This document shows, piece after piece, positions 1 to 6,016 of a stretch of DNA of 6,682 nucleotides. The translations under genes and the position numbers were made by a program. The stretch is from Yoonia sp. (GTDB taxonomy: Bacteria > Pseudomonadota > Alphaproteobacteria > Rhodobacterales > Rhodobacteraceae): assembly GCA_020627605.1 (NCBI GenBank), contig JAHDGO010000113.1, positions 1-6,682 of the forward strand, written 5' to 3'. The first letter of the stretch is position 1, and every line of letters begins with the position of its first letter. The notes under the pieces are model-generated. The model made no database searches, was not told the DNA's origin, and saw only the letters and a program-made list of their open reading frames with translations.

Positions 1-168
1 CAGCCGGTACGTCCCGGTCCCGTGTTGCTTGCCATCAAGGAAGGTGCCTTCGTAGACACCGCCGTCGTCATACTGCTTGGTCTCAACCTCTTGCGCATGG
101 CCGCTTGTCGCCAAAGCTACGGTCAATGCGGCCACTGCAGCCCCTGTGGTCAGTCCAAACTTGGTCAT
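1..168 (-). CDS. Exported MORN-repeat protein, N-terminal part (gene runs off the left edge)
   Basis: Reading leftward from an ATG at 166-168 gives 56 uninterrupted codons to the window edge, so the C-terminal part is missing. Residues 1-26 look like a Sec signal peptide: a short basic start (MTK), an Ala/Leu/Val/Thr-rich core, and a likely signal peptidase I site after SGHA or AQ (about residues 25-26). Residues 39-56 (YEGTFLDGKQHGTGTYRL) match a MORN repeat, with the characteristic YEG-x4-G-x2-HG-x-G spacing; more repeats probably follow outside the window. MORN repeats are short beta-hairpin units that stack into an elongated sheet and often mediate protein or lipid contacts. The start is supported by a GGAG Shine-Dalgarno sequence about 6 bases upstream and by a promoter-like sequence at 199-227. 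I infer a periplasmic or surface location. The biological role is unknown. Confidence 0.8.
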   Translation of the reverse strand, partial: MTKFGLTTGAAVAALTVALATSGHAQEVETKQYDDGGVYEGTFLDGKQHGTGTYRL

Positions 169-198
169 CGTATTCTCCGGTCCCTTTATCGCCCGCGC

Positions 199-227
199 AG
201 CCTAGGTGAGCAGGGCCCACCTGACAA
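199..227 (-). promoter_or_regulatory. Candidate sigma-70-type promoter of the MORN-repeat gene
   Basis: On the minus strand, TTGTCA (222-227, one mismatch to TTGACA) is followed after exactly 17 bases by TAGGCT (199-204), which keeps the TA...T frame of a -10 box. A start about 7 bases downstream would give a leader of roughly 25 bases that includes the GGAG ribosome binding site. An interrupted inverted repeat (AGGTG 204-208, CACCT 218-222) fills the spacer and could be an operator. This is pattern matching only. Confidence 0.45.
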
Positions 228-255
228 TGTTTAACGACCCCATGCCGTAATTGCC

Positions 256-283
256 TTCCACATGCGGACGATTCTGCTACATC
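256..283 (+). promoter_or_regulatory. Weak candidate promoter of nadE
   Basis: In the divergent region, TACATC (278-283) is preceded by TG one base upstream (an extended -10 arrangement). A poor -35 match, TTCCAC (256-261), lies 16 bases before it. The nadE start is at 309, so the leader would be about 20 bases. The -35 match is only half of consensus. No other better-spaced plus-strand promoter is obvious in 169-308. Confidence 0.25.
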
Positions 284-308
284 TTTCGCAAGCCATTGGG
301 ACAAAACT

Positions 309-1970
309 ATGACAAAATCTTTGCGCCTGACGATGGCACAGCTGAACCCCACCGTTGGTGACATTGCGGGCAACGCGGCAAAGGCCCGTGACGCATGGGC
401 CAAAGGCAAGGCGGCAGGCGCCGATCTGGTGGCGCTGCCAGAGATGTTTCTGGTCGGCTACCAGACCCAGGATTTGATCGCGAAACCAGCCTTTGTTGCC
501 GATGCCATGGTGCATCTGACACAATTGGCAGCTGATTGTGCGGATGGTCCTGCCTTGTCCATCGGCGGACCAATGGTCGAGGACACGCGGCTTTATAACG
601 CCTATTTCACCTTGCAGGGCGGCAAGATCACGCAGACTGCACGCAAACACTTCTTGCCGAACTTCAACGTTTTTGACGAGGTGCGCCTGTTCAAAAGCGC
701 TGATATCGCGGGCCCCTACGCGGTCAACAACGGCGCACGCATCGGCCATCCGATTTGCGAAGATGCATGGTATCCTGACGTTTGCGAGGCCATGGTCGAA
801 AGTGGCGCGGAAATTCTGGTTGTGCCCAATGGCTCGCCCTATTTCCGCGACAAATTTGCGATCCGCATGAACACCATGGTCGCCCGCGTGATCGAAAATG
901 ACGTGCCGATCGTCTACCTCAACATGGTGGGTGGGCAGGACGACCAGATGTTCGACGGGGGCTCTTTCGTGCTGAACCGGGGCGGTCAGCTGGCCCTGCA
1001 ACTGCCCGTTTTTGACGAGGCGCTGGCCCATGTCGATTTTGACCTGACCGACGATGGCTGGGTTGCCCGCACTGGCGAAATGGCAGTATTGCCCGAAAGT
1101 CTGGAGCAGGACTACCGCGTCATGGTTGAGGCGCTGCGCGACTACATGGCCAAAACCGGGTTCAAGAAGGTTCTGCTGGGTCTTTCCGGCGGGATCGACA
1201 GTGCCATTGTCGCGGCCATCGCCGTTGATGCGCTGGGGGCAGACAATGTGCGCTGTGTCATGCTGCCGTCTGAATATACCTCGCAAGGGTCGTTGGATGA
1301 CGCCGCCGCTGCCGCCAAGGCGCTGGGCTGTCACTATGACAGCATCAACATCGCAGGCCCACGTGCCGCTGTGACAGAGGCACTGGCCCCGTTGTTCGGC
1401 GACCTGCCTGCCGATCTGACAGAGGAGAATATCCAGTCCCGCATCCGCGGTCTGCTGCTGATGGCGCAATCCAACAAATTCGGGGAAATGCTGCTGACCA
1501 CCGGCAACAAATCCGAGGTCGCAGTGGGCTATGCCACGATCTATGGCGACATGGCGGGCGGCTACAATCCGATCAAGGACCTTTACAAGACACGCGTCTT
1601 TGACGCGGCACGCTGGCGCAATGCCAATCACCGCGACTGGATGAAGGGCCCGGCGGGGGAGGTGATCCCGGTGGCGATCATCGACAAGCCACCTTCGGCA
1701 GAACTGCGCCCGGATCAGAAGGACGAAGACAGCCTGCCGCCATACGACATCCTTGACGGCATCCTGAAGATGCTGGTCGATGTCGAGGCCTCGGTCGCCG
1801 ATTGCGTCGCCGCAGGCTATGACCGCGAGACGGTCAAACGGGTCGAACATCTGCTCTACATCAGCGAATACAAACGCTTTCAGTCAGCGCCCGGTCCGCG
1901 TCTGTCAAATCGCGCCTTCTGGCTCGACCGGCGTTACCCCATCGTGAACCGCTGGCGTGATCCCAGCTAG
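309..1970 (+). CDS. nadE: Glutamine-dependent NAD+ synthetase (two-domain NadE)
   Basis: This 553-residue enzyme catalyses the last step of NAD+ synthesis: ATP-dependent amidation of nicotinic acid adenine dinucleotide with ammonia released from glutamine, in the cytoplasm. The N-terminal half (about residues 5-260) is a nitrilase/CN-hydrolase glutaminase domain with the complete triad Glu45 (in LPEMF), Lys113 (in ARKHFLPN) and Cys150 (in HPICEDAW). The C-terminal half (about 268-545) is the NAD synthase domain: the PP-loop SGGIDS at 293-298 binds ATP, followed by TTGNKSE (397-403), the GDMAGGYNPIKDLYK stretch (413-427) and the KPPSAELRPDQKDED segment (460-474). Length and domain order are normal for the glutamine-using form. 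The ATG at 309 places MAQLNPTVGD at the usual N-terminal position. The ribosome binding site is weak (GGGA about 7-8 bases upstream). It is the first gene of a rightward block and has its own upstream divergent region. Confidence 0.97.
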   Translation: MTKSLRLTMAQLNPTVGDIAGNAAKARDAWAKGKAAGADLVALPEMFLVGYQTQDLIAKPAFVADAMVHLTQLAADCADGPALSIGGPMVEDTRLYNAYFTLQGGKITQTARKHFLPNFNVFDEVRLFKSADIAGPYAVNNGARIGHPICEDAWYPDVCEAMVESGAEILVVPNGSPYFRDKFAIRMNTMVARVIENDVPIVYLNMVGGQDDQMFDGGSFVLNRGGQLALQLPVFDEALAHVDFDLTDDGWVARTGEMAVLPESLEQDYRVMVEALRDYMAKTGFKKVLLGLSGGIDSAIVAAIAVDALGADNVRCVMLPSEYTSQGSLDDAAAAAKALGCHYDSINIAGPRAAVTEALAPLFGDLPADLTEENIQSRIRGLLLMAQSNKFGEMLLTTGNKSEVAVGYATIYGDMAGGYNPIKDLYKTRVFDAARWRNANHRDWMKGPAGEVIPVAIIDKPPSAELRPDQKDEDSLPPYDILDGILKMLVDVEASVADCVAAGYDRETVKRVEHLLYISEYKRFQSAPGPRLSNRAFWLDRRYPIVNRWRDPS

Positions 1971-1987
1971 AGCGCTACACTTGGCCC

Positions 1988-2416
1988 ATGGCCGAAAACA
2001 AGACCCAACCCACCGAAGTCGCCGTTTCCGACTTCATCGCCGCCTTCGAGCACCCAACGCGCCGGACCGATGCCGAAACACTTGATGCGATGTTTCGGCG
2101 GATCACCGGCTGGCAGCCGCGCATGTGGGGGCCGTCGATTATCGGCTACGGCCAATACCACTACACCTACGCAAGCGGTCGCGAAGGCGATGCACCTGCC
2201 ACCGGTTTCAGTCCGCGCAAGACCAACCTGTCGATCTATATCATGCCGGGCTATGCCGATTTCGGGGCGATCCTCAGCCGCCTTGGCAAGCACAAGATTG
2301 GCAAATCCTGTCTATACGTTAACAAACTGGCGGATGTGGATATGGACGTGCTTGAAGAACTCGTGCGCGCCGGGCTGAAAGACCTTGCTGCGAAATGGCC
2401 GGTGACGGCCAACTGA
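1988..2416 (+). CDS. DUF1801 domain protein
   Basis: This is a 142-residue soluble protein without signal peptide or membrane segment. It shows DUF1801 (YdhG-like) family features: a helical start in which VSDFIAAFEHPTRRTDAETL (13-32) resembles the family opening; the MWGPSIIGYGQYHYTYASGR stretch (47-65); GFSPRKTNLSIYIM (73-86), a core strand region; and LGKHKIGKSCLYVNKLADVD (99-118) near the end. The family is widespread in bacteria and has no established biochemical function; the fold is small alpha/beta. It starts 17 bases after the nadE stop, so it is probably on the same transcript. No good Shine-Dalgarno sequence precedes the ATG, but no earlier in-frame start is available and the next Met (residue 35) would remove conserved sequence. 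Expression may depend on translation of nadE. The function is left open. Confidence 0.85.
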   Translation: MAENKTQPTEVAVSDFIAAFEHPTRRTDAETLDAMFRRITGWQPRMWGPSIIGYGQYHYTYASGREGDAPATGFSPRKTNLSIYIMPGYADFGAILSRLGKHKIGKSCLYVNKLADVDMDVLEELVRAGLKDLAAKWPVTAN

Positions 2417-2455
2417 ACCCATGCTTCTTGTCTAGACGCCGTCTTCCCTTGCGTG

Positions 2456-2473
2456 CCGGTTGCGCCAAACTGG
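2456..2473 (+). other. Possible small hairpin in the gltX leader
   Basis: CCGGTT (2456-2461) can pair with AACTGG (2468-2473) across a six-base loop, with one G-U pair in RNA. It lies between the DUF1801 stop and the gltX ribosome binding site. No T-run follows, so it is not a good intrinsic terminator. The remainder of the 105-base gap (2417-2521) holds no promoter that I can recognise with confidence. Confidence 0.2.
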
Positions 2474-2521
2474 ACAAGCCCTGCGCGCCATGGTCAAAGC
2501 GCCCCCAACAGGAGACCATCC

Positions 2522-3847
2522 ATGACCACCACCAGATTCGCCCCATCGCCAACCGGCTGGCTGCATATCGGCAACCTGCGCGCCGCACTTTTCAACTATG
2601 CGATCGCGCGCCAGCAGGGCGGAACCTTTATTCTGCGCATCGACGACACCGATCCCGAGCGGTCAAAGGACGAATATGTGCAGGGCATCAAGGATGATCT
2701 GACATGGCTGGGCATGGATTGGGACCGGGTGGAGCATCAGTCGGCCCGCATGGACAACTATCTGGCCGCAAAACAGCGCCTGATCGACATGGGCCGCCTT
2801 TATGAATGTTTTGAGACCCCGACGGAGCTGGACCTCAAGCGCAAAAAGCAGCTGAACATGGGCAAGCCGCCGGTCTATGACCGGGCCGCGCTGGACCTGA
2901 GTGAGGACGAAAAAGACCGGTTGCGCGCCGAGCGCGGCTCGCATTGGCGGTTCAAGCTGGAGCACAAGCGGATTGAGTGGACTGACGGGATCATCGGCGA
3001 CATCTCGATTGATGCGGCTTCTGTCTCTGACCCGGTGCTGTTCAAGAATGACGGGCAGATTCTTTATACGCTGGCGTCCGTCGTGGATGATACAGAGATG
3101 GGGGTGACCGACGTTGTGCGCGGGTCGGATCACGTGACCAATACCGCTACCCAGATCCAGATGATCGAGGCACTGGGTGGTGATGTGCCGCGTTTTGCCC
3201 ACCATTCCCTGCTGACCGGTCCGCAGGGGGAGGCGCTGTCGAAACGTCTTGGCACGCTGGCGCTGCGCGATCTGCGCAAGAACGGGGTTGCACCGCAGGC
3301 GATCCTGTCGCTGATGGCGCGGCTGGGGTCGTCCGACCCGGTAGAATTGCGCGCCAACGTGGATGAGGTTGTGGCCAATTTCGATATTTCCAAATTTGGC
3401 TCTGCCCCCACAAAATTTGACGCTGACGACCTTGGTCCGCTGACCGCCCGCCATCTGGCTACGCTTGATGCGGCTGATGTGGCCGACGTCTTGACGTCGG
3501 CTGGCGTGCCAGACCCACTGGCCGCGCCATTCTGGCAGGTTGTCCGCGGCAATATTGCGACCCTGGATGATGTTGCCGGGTGGTGGGCGCTGTTCCGGGA
3601 TGGCCCGACACCGCTGGTCGCTGACGAGGACAAGGATTTTGTGGCAGAGGCCTTTGCCCTGCTGCCGCCGCTGCCCTATGACGCTGAAACCTGGTCTAAC
3701 TGGACCACTGCGGTGAAAGAGGCGACGGGCCGCAAGGGCAAATCCCTGTTCATGCCGCTGCGCAAGGCCGTCACGGGCCGTGAACGCGGGCCCGAGATGG
3801 CGGATGTGATGTCGCTGTTGCAGGTCAAGCCAGAGTTTCAGGGCTAA
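2522..3847 (+). CDS. gltX: Glutamate-tRNA ligase (short, zinc-site-free type)
   Basis: This class I aminoacyl-tRNA synthetase attaches glutamate to tRNA(Glu) using ATP, in the cytoplasm. The protein is 441 residues, shorter than the roughly 470 of E. coli GltX. The catalytic Rossmann domain opens with TRFAPSPTGWLHIGNLRAAL (4-23), in which HIGN (15-18) is the HIGH-type signature, followed by LRIDDTDPERS (38-48). VVRGSDHVTNT (198-208) is the glutamate/ATP pocket region, and ALSKR (238-242) is the KMSKS-type loop. The C-terminal part (about 300-441) is the helical anticodon-binding region, ending with KSLFMPLRKAVTGRERGPEM (407-426). Only one Cys (Cys96) is present in the segment where E. coli GltX has its zinc cysteines. 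The ATG at 2522 is preferred over an in-frame ATG at 2453 because AGGAG lies at 2510-2514 with a 7-base spacing, and because conserved sequence begins directly there. Many alphaproteobacteria carry two gltX copies and charge tRNA(Gln) through Glu-tRNA(Gln) and GatCAB, so this may be one of two. Confidence 0.95.
   Translation: MTTTRFAPSPTGWLHIGNLRAALFNYAIARQQGGTFILRIDDTDPERSKDEYVQGIKDDLTWLGMDWDRVEHQSARMDNYLAAKQRLIDMGRLYECFETPTELDLKRKKQLNMGKPPVYDRAALDLSEDEKDRLRAERGSHWRFKLEHKRIEWTDGIIGDISIDAASVSDPVLFKNDGQILYTLASVVDDTEMGVTDVVRGSDHVTNTATQIQMIEALGGDVPRFAHHSLLTGPQGEALSKRLGTLALRDLRKNGVAPQAILSLMARLGSSDPVELRANVDEVVANFDISKFGSAPTKFDADDLGPLTARHLATLDAADVADVLTSAGVPDPLAAPFWQVVRGNIATLDDVAGWWALFRDGPTPLVADEDKDFVAEAFALLPPLPYDAETWSNWTTAVKEATGRKGKSLFMPLRKAVTGRERGPEMADVMSLLQVKPEFQG
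3482..3501 (+). repeat. Perfect 9-bp inverted repeat inside gltX
   Basis: GCCGACGTC (3482-3490) and its exact reverse complement GACGTCGGC (3493-3501) are separated by two T bases. In mRNA this would fold as an eight-pair stem with a CUUG loop, a loop sequence known to be stable. It encodes Ala-Asp-Val-Leu-Thr-Ser-Ala of gltX (about residues 321-327). It is a real palindrome in the sequence; function, if any, is not known. Confidence 0.7.
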
Positions 3848-5241
3848 TGGCAGAGGCTGCCGCGAAGTTCACCCAAGGCAGCCTGTTTCGCCATATCTCT
3901 GTCATGTCGCTGACAGCGTCCATCGGGCTGATGGCGGTGTTCATCGTCGATTTTGTCGACATGATCTTTATTTCCATGCTCGGCAAGGCAGAGCTTGCAG
4001 CGGCCGTCGGCTATGCCGGGGCCGTCTTGTTTTTCACCACATCATTCGGCATCGGCATGGCCATTGCGGCAGGGGCACTGGTGGCCCGCGCCCTTGGCGC
4101 CGGGCAGGCAGAGGAGGCCCGGCGGCGCGCCACAAATGCACTGATCTACGGTGTCGGCTTCGGGGCGGTCTTTGCGGCCATTGTCTGGGTCTATGTACCC
4201 TTTCTTGCCGCACTGCTGGGTGCGTCAGGTGACACGCTGACGCTTGCCGTGCACTACCTGCGCATCATTGTGCCATCACTGCCGCTGTTGATGATCGGCA
4301 TGATCGGAGCGGCGATCCTGCGGGCGCATGGTGATGCGCGGCGGGCGATGATGGCCACGGTCTGGGGCGGGGTCGTGAATGCGGTGCTGGACCCGATCCT
4401 GATCTTTGGGCTTGATCTGGAACTGACTGGTGCGGCCATGGCCAGCGTCTGCGCCCGCATCGCGATTGCCATCACCGCACTGTTGCCGCTGATCCGGCAC
4501 TATGGCGGCTTTGACCGCCCGACCGCCGCCAGTCTGACAATCGACATGCGCCCGATCTTCGCCATTGCGCTGCCAGCCATCCTGACCCAGCTCGCCACGC
4601 CCATCGGGCAAGCCTATGTCACACGCTCCATGGCGACATTCGGCGAAGAGGCGGTGGCCGGCATGGCGATCGTCGCGAGGATGGCACCGGTTGGATTTGC
4701 CGTGATCTTTGCGCTTTCGGGTGCATTGGGGCCCATCATCGGCCAGAACGCCGGTGCCGGGCGGGATGACCGTGTGCGCGCCGCGTTTCGGGAAGGTCTG
4801 CTTTTTACCGCGATTGTTGTTGTCGTCGTGTCCGGCATCTTCTTTCTGGCCCGGCCCGGCATCGCCATGCTGTTCCAGCTGGATGACGGCGTGGCGCTGA
4901 CGCTTGTTTTCCTCTTCGCCGGGCCGCTGTCACTGATGTTCTTTTTCAATGGGGTGATTTTTGTCGCCAATGCCGCCTTCAACAATCTGGGGCATCCGTT
5001 CTATTCAACGCTGGTGAACTGGGGTCGCCACACGCTGGGCACCATCCCCTTTGTGCTGGTCGGTGCGGCGTGGTTTGGCGCGCCGGGTGTGCTGATCGGG
5101 CAATATCTTGGCGGCGCGGTCTTTGCCATAATCGCTGTGGTGCTGGCCTTGCGGGTGATCGGCAAGGGCACCGCGCCGCAGGAAGCAGAGCCTTTTGCCA
5201 GACAGGCCCGCCTCTTCAGCTTGCTGCATCACCGGCGCTGA
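3847..5241 (+). CDS. MATE-family multidrug/cation efflux transporter
   Basis: This 464-residue inner-membrane protein has about twelve hydrophobic segments in two similar halves (about residues 15-220 and 235-440), the MATE (NorM/DinF-type) arrangement. Family members export drugs, dyes or metabolites in exchange for H+ or Na+. Visible signatures are FVDMIFISMLG (36-46), whose Asp38 corresponds by position to the TM1 acidic residue of NorM-type pumps; GALVARALGAG (76-86) and its second-half counterpart GPIIGQNAGAG (295-305); and NAVLDPILIFG (178-188). A basic cytoplasmic tail (RQARLFSLLHHRR) ends the protein. The ATG lies within TAATG and overlaps the gltX stop by one base, so translation is probably coupled to gltX; GGG at 3841-3843 is too close for a normal Shine-Dalgarno. 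No local regulator is present and the substrate cannot be predicted. Confidence 0.93.
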   Translation: MAEAAAKFTQGSLFRHISVMSLTASIGLMAVFIVDFVDMIFISMLGKAELAAAVGYAGAVLFFTTSFGIGMAIAAGALVARALGAGQAEEARRRATNALIYGVGFGAVFAAIVWVYVPFLAALLGASGDTLTLAVHYLRIIVPSLPLLMIGMIGAAILRAHGDARRAMMATVWGGVVNAVLDPILIFGLDLELTGAAMASVCARIAIAITALLPLIRHYGGFDRPTAASLTIDMRPIFAIALPAILTQLATPIGQAYVTRSMATFGEEAVAGMAIVARMAPVGFAVIFALSGALGPIIGQNAGAGRDDRVRAAFREGLLFTAIVVVVVSGIFFLARPGIAMLFQLDDGVALTLVFLFAGPLSLMFFFNGVIFVANAAFNNLGHPFYSTLVNWGRHTLGTIPFVLVGAAWFGAPGVLIGQYLGGAVFAIIAVVLALRVIGKGTAPQEAEPFARQARLFSLLHHRR

Positions 5242-5247
5242 CGCCGG
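5232..5247. terminator. Hairpin at the convergent gene junction, possible bidirectional terminator
   Basis: CCGGCG (5232-5237) and CGCCGG (5242-5247) form a perfect six-pair GC stem around a CTGA loop. The loop contains the MATE stop codon (TGA 5239-5241), and the stem ends one base short of the aldolase stop (5249-5251). Its position between converging genes fits transcription termination for both. Neither side carries a clear T-run (only GTTT about 13 bases downstream on the plus strand), so intrinsic termination is uncertain. Confidence 0.4.
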
Positions 5248-5248
5248 C

Positions 5249-6016
5249 TCAGCCGTTTCTGACAGTTGCCACCAGCTGATCGGCGCTGCGCGCCAGCAGA
5301 CCCGCATCCGTGCCACAGGCCACAAAGGTGAACCCTTCCGCCAGCAGATGTCTGGCAAATCCGGCATCGCTGACCAGCGTGCCAACCGGCATGCCCTTGG
5401 CGATCAGCGGCGCGGCAGCCTCCTTGATCGCGGCCCAGACATCATCATGCATCGTCTGGCCCAACAGACCCATATCAGCGGCAATATCAGCCGGGCCAAA
5501 GAATACACCGTCAACGCCCTCAACCGCCGCAATCTCTGTCACTTGCGCCAAAGCGGCGCGGGTTTCAGCCTGCGCGATGACAGCGGTTTCGTCATGGATC
5601 CGCTGGAAATAATCGGTCGTCCGGCCAAACCGGTTGGCATGTGTGACACCGCTGACACCGCGCAGGCCGTGGGGCGGATAGCGCGTCGCCGCCACAGCCG
5701 CACGGGCTTCATCCGCTGACTGGATCATGGGGAACACCAGACCCGGCGCGCCTGCATCCAGGATACCCTTGACCTTTACGGCGTCGTTCCAGTCTGGCCT
5801 GACAATGGGCGTCGTGTTGGTGCCGGTAAAACACCGCAGATGCTGCACCACCAATGGCAGGTCGTTGGGTGAATGTTCCGTGTCGATCACCACCCAGTCA
5901 AACCCGGCGTCCGCAATGGCGTCGGTGGCGTTGGGTGCGGCCAGCGTGGCCCACAGCCCGATCTGCGGCTTGCCAGCACGGATCGCCTGCAGGAAAGCGT
6001 TGGTTTTCAGTTTCAT
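5249..6016 (-). CDS. HpcH/HpaI-family aldolase (class II, 2-oxo-acid lyase)
   Basis: The 255-residue protein belongs to the divalent-metal-dependent HpcH/HpaI aldolases, which reversibly cleave 2-oxo acids such as 4-hydroxy-2-oxoheptanedioate or 2-keto-3-deoxy sugar acids to pyruvate plus an aldehyde. The TIM-barrel motifs are complete: IDTEHSPND (44-52) with catalytic His48; VRPDWND (72-78) with substrate-binding Arg73; YPPHGLRGVSG (113-123); AQAETRAAL (148-156) with metal ligand Glu151; and GPADIAADMG (174-183) with metal ligand Asp177. Roles are assigned by analogy with E. coli HpaI. Length is typical for the family. The ATG at 6014-6016 has AAAGGG about 7 bases upstream and overlaps the stop of the preceding oxidoreductase by four bases (ATGA), indicating an operon with coupled translation. 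The exact substrate (HpaI, rhamnonate or GarL type) cannot be decided from sequence alone. Confidence 0.93.
   Translation of the reverse strand: MKLKTNAFLQAIRAGKPQIGLWATLAAPNATDAIADAGFDWVVIDTEHSPNDLPLVVQHLRCFTGTNTTPIVRPDWNDAVKVKGILDAGAPGLVFPMIQSADEARAAVAATRYPPHGLRGVSGVTHANRFGRTTDYFQRIHDETAVIAQAETRAALAQVTEIAAVEGVDGVFFGPADIAADMGLLGQTMHDDVWAAIKEAAAPLIAKGMPVGTLVSDAGFARHLLAEGFTFVACGTDAGLLARSADQLVATVRNG

Noticed and set aside
231..1850. Very long open frame (539 codons) on the minus strand opposite nadE
   Set aside because: It lies wholly antisense to a clear nadE. Its composition is Arg/His/Cys/Gln-rich and it matches no recognisable family, as expected when GC-rich codon use on the plus strand removes antisense stops.
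2453..2521. Upstream in-frame ATG that would extend GltX by 23 residues
   Set aside because: The extension is not GltX-like, while the ATG at 2522 has a good AGGAG at the right spacing and begins directly at conserved sequence.
3130..3137. TCACGTGA palindrome in gltX
   Set aside because: Eight-base palindromes are expected by chance in a window of this length, and it falls in the codons of the conserved GSDHVTN motif.
2663..3454. Minus-strand open frame of 263 codons opposite gltX
   Set aside because: Antisense to conserved gltX motifs, no recognisable domain, and no plausible ribosome binding site noted; a composition effect.
5195..5719. Plus-strand open frame of 174 codons beginning within the MATE gene
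   Set aside because: It overlaps the MATE C-terminus in another frame and then runs antisense to the aldolase, whose catalytic motifs are intact. No family resemblance.
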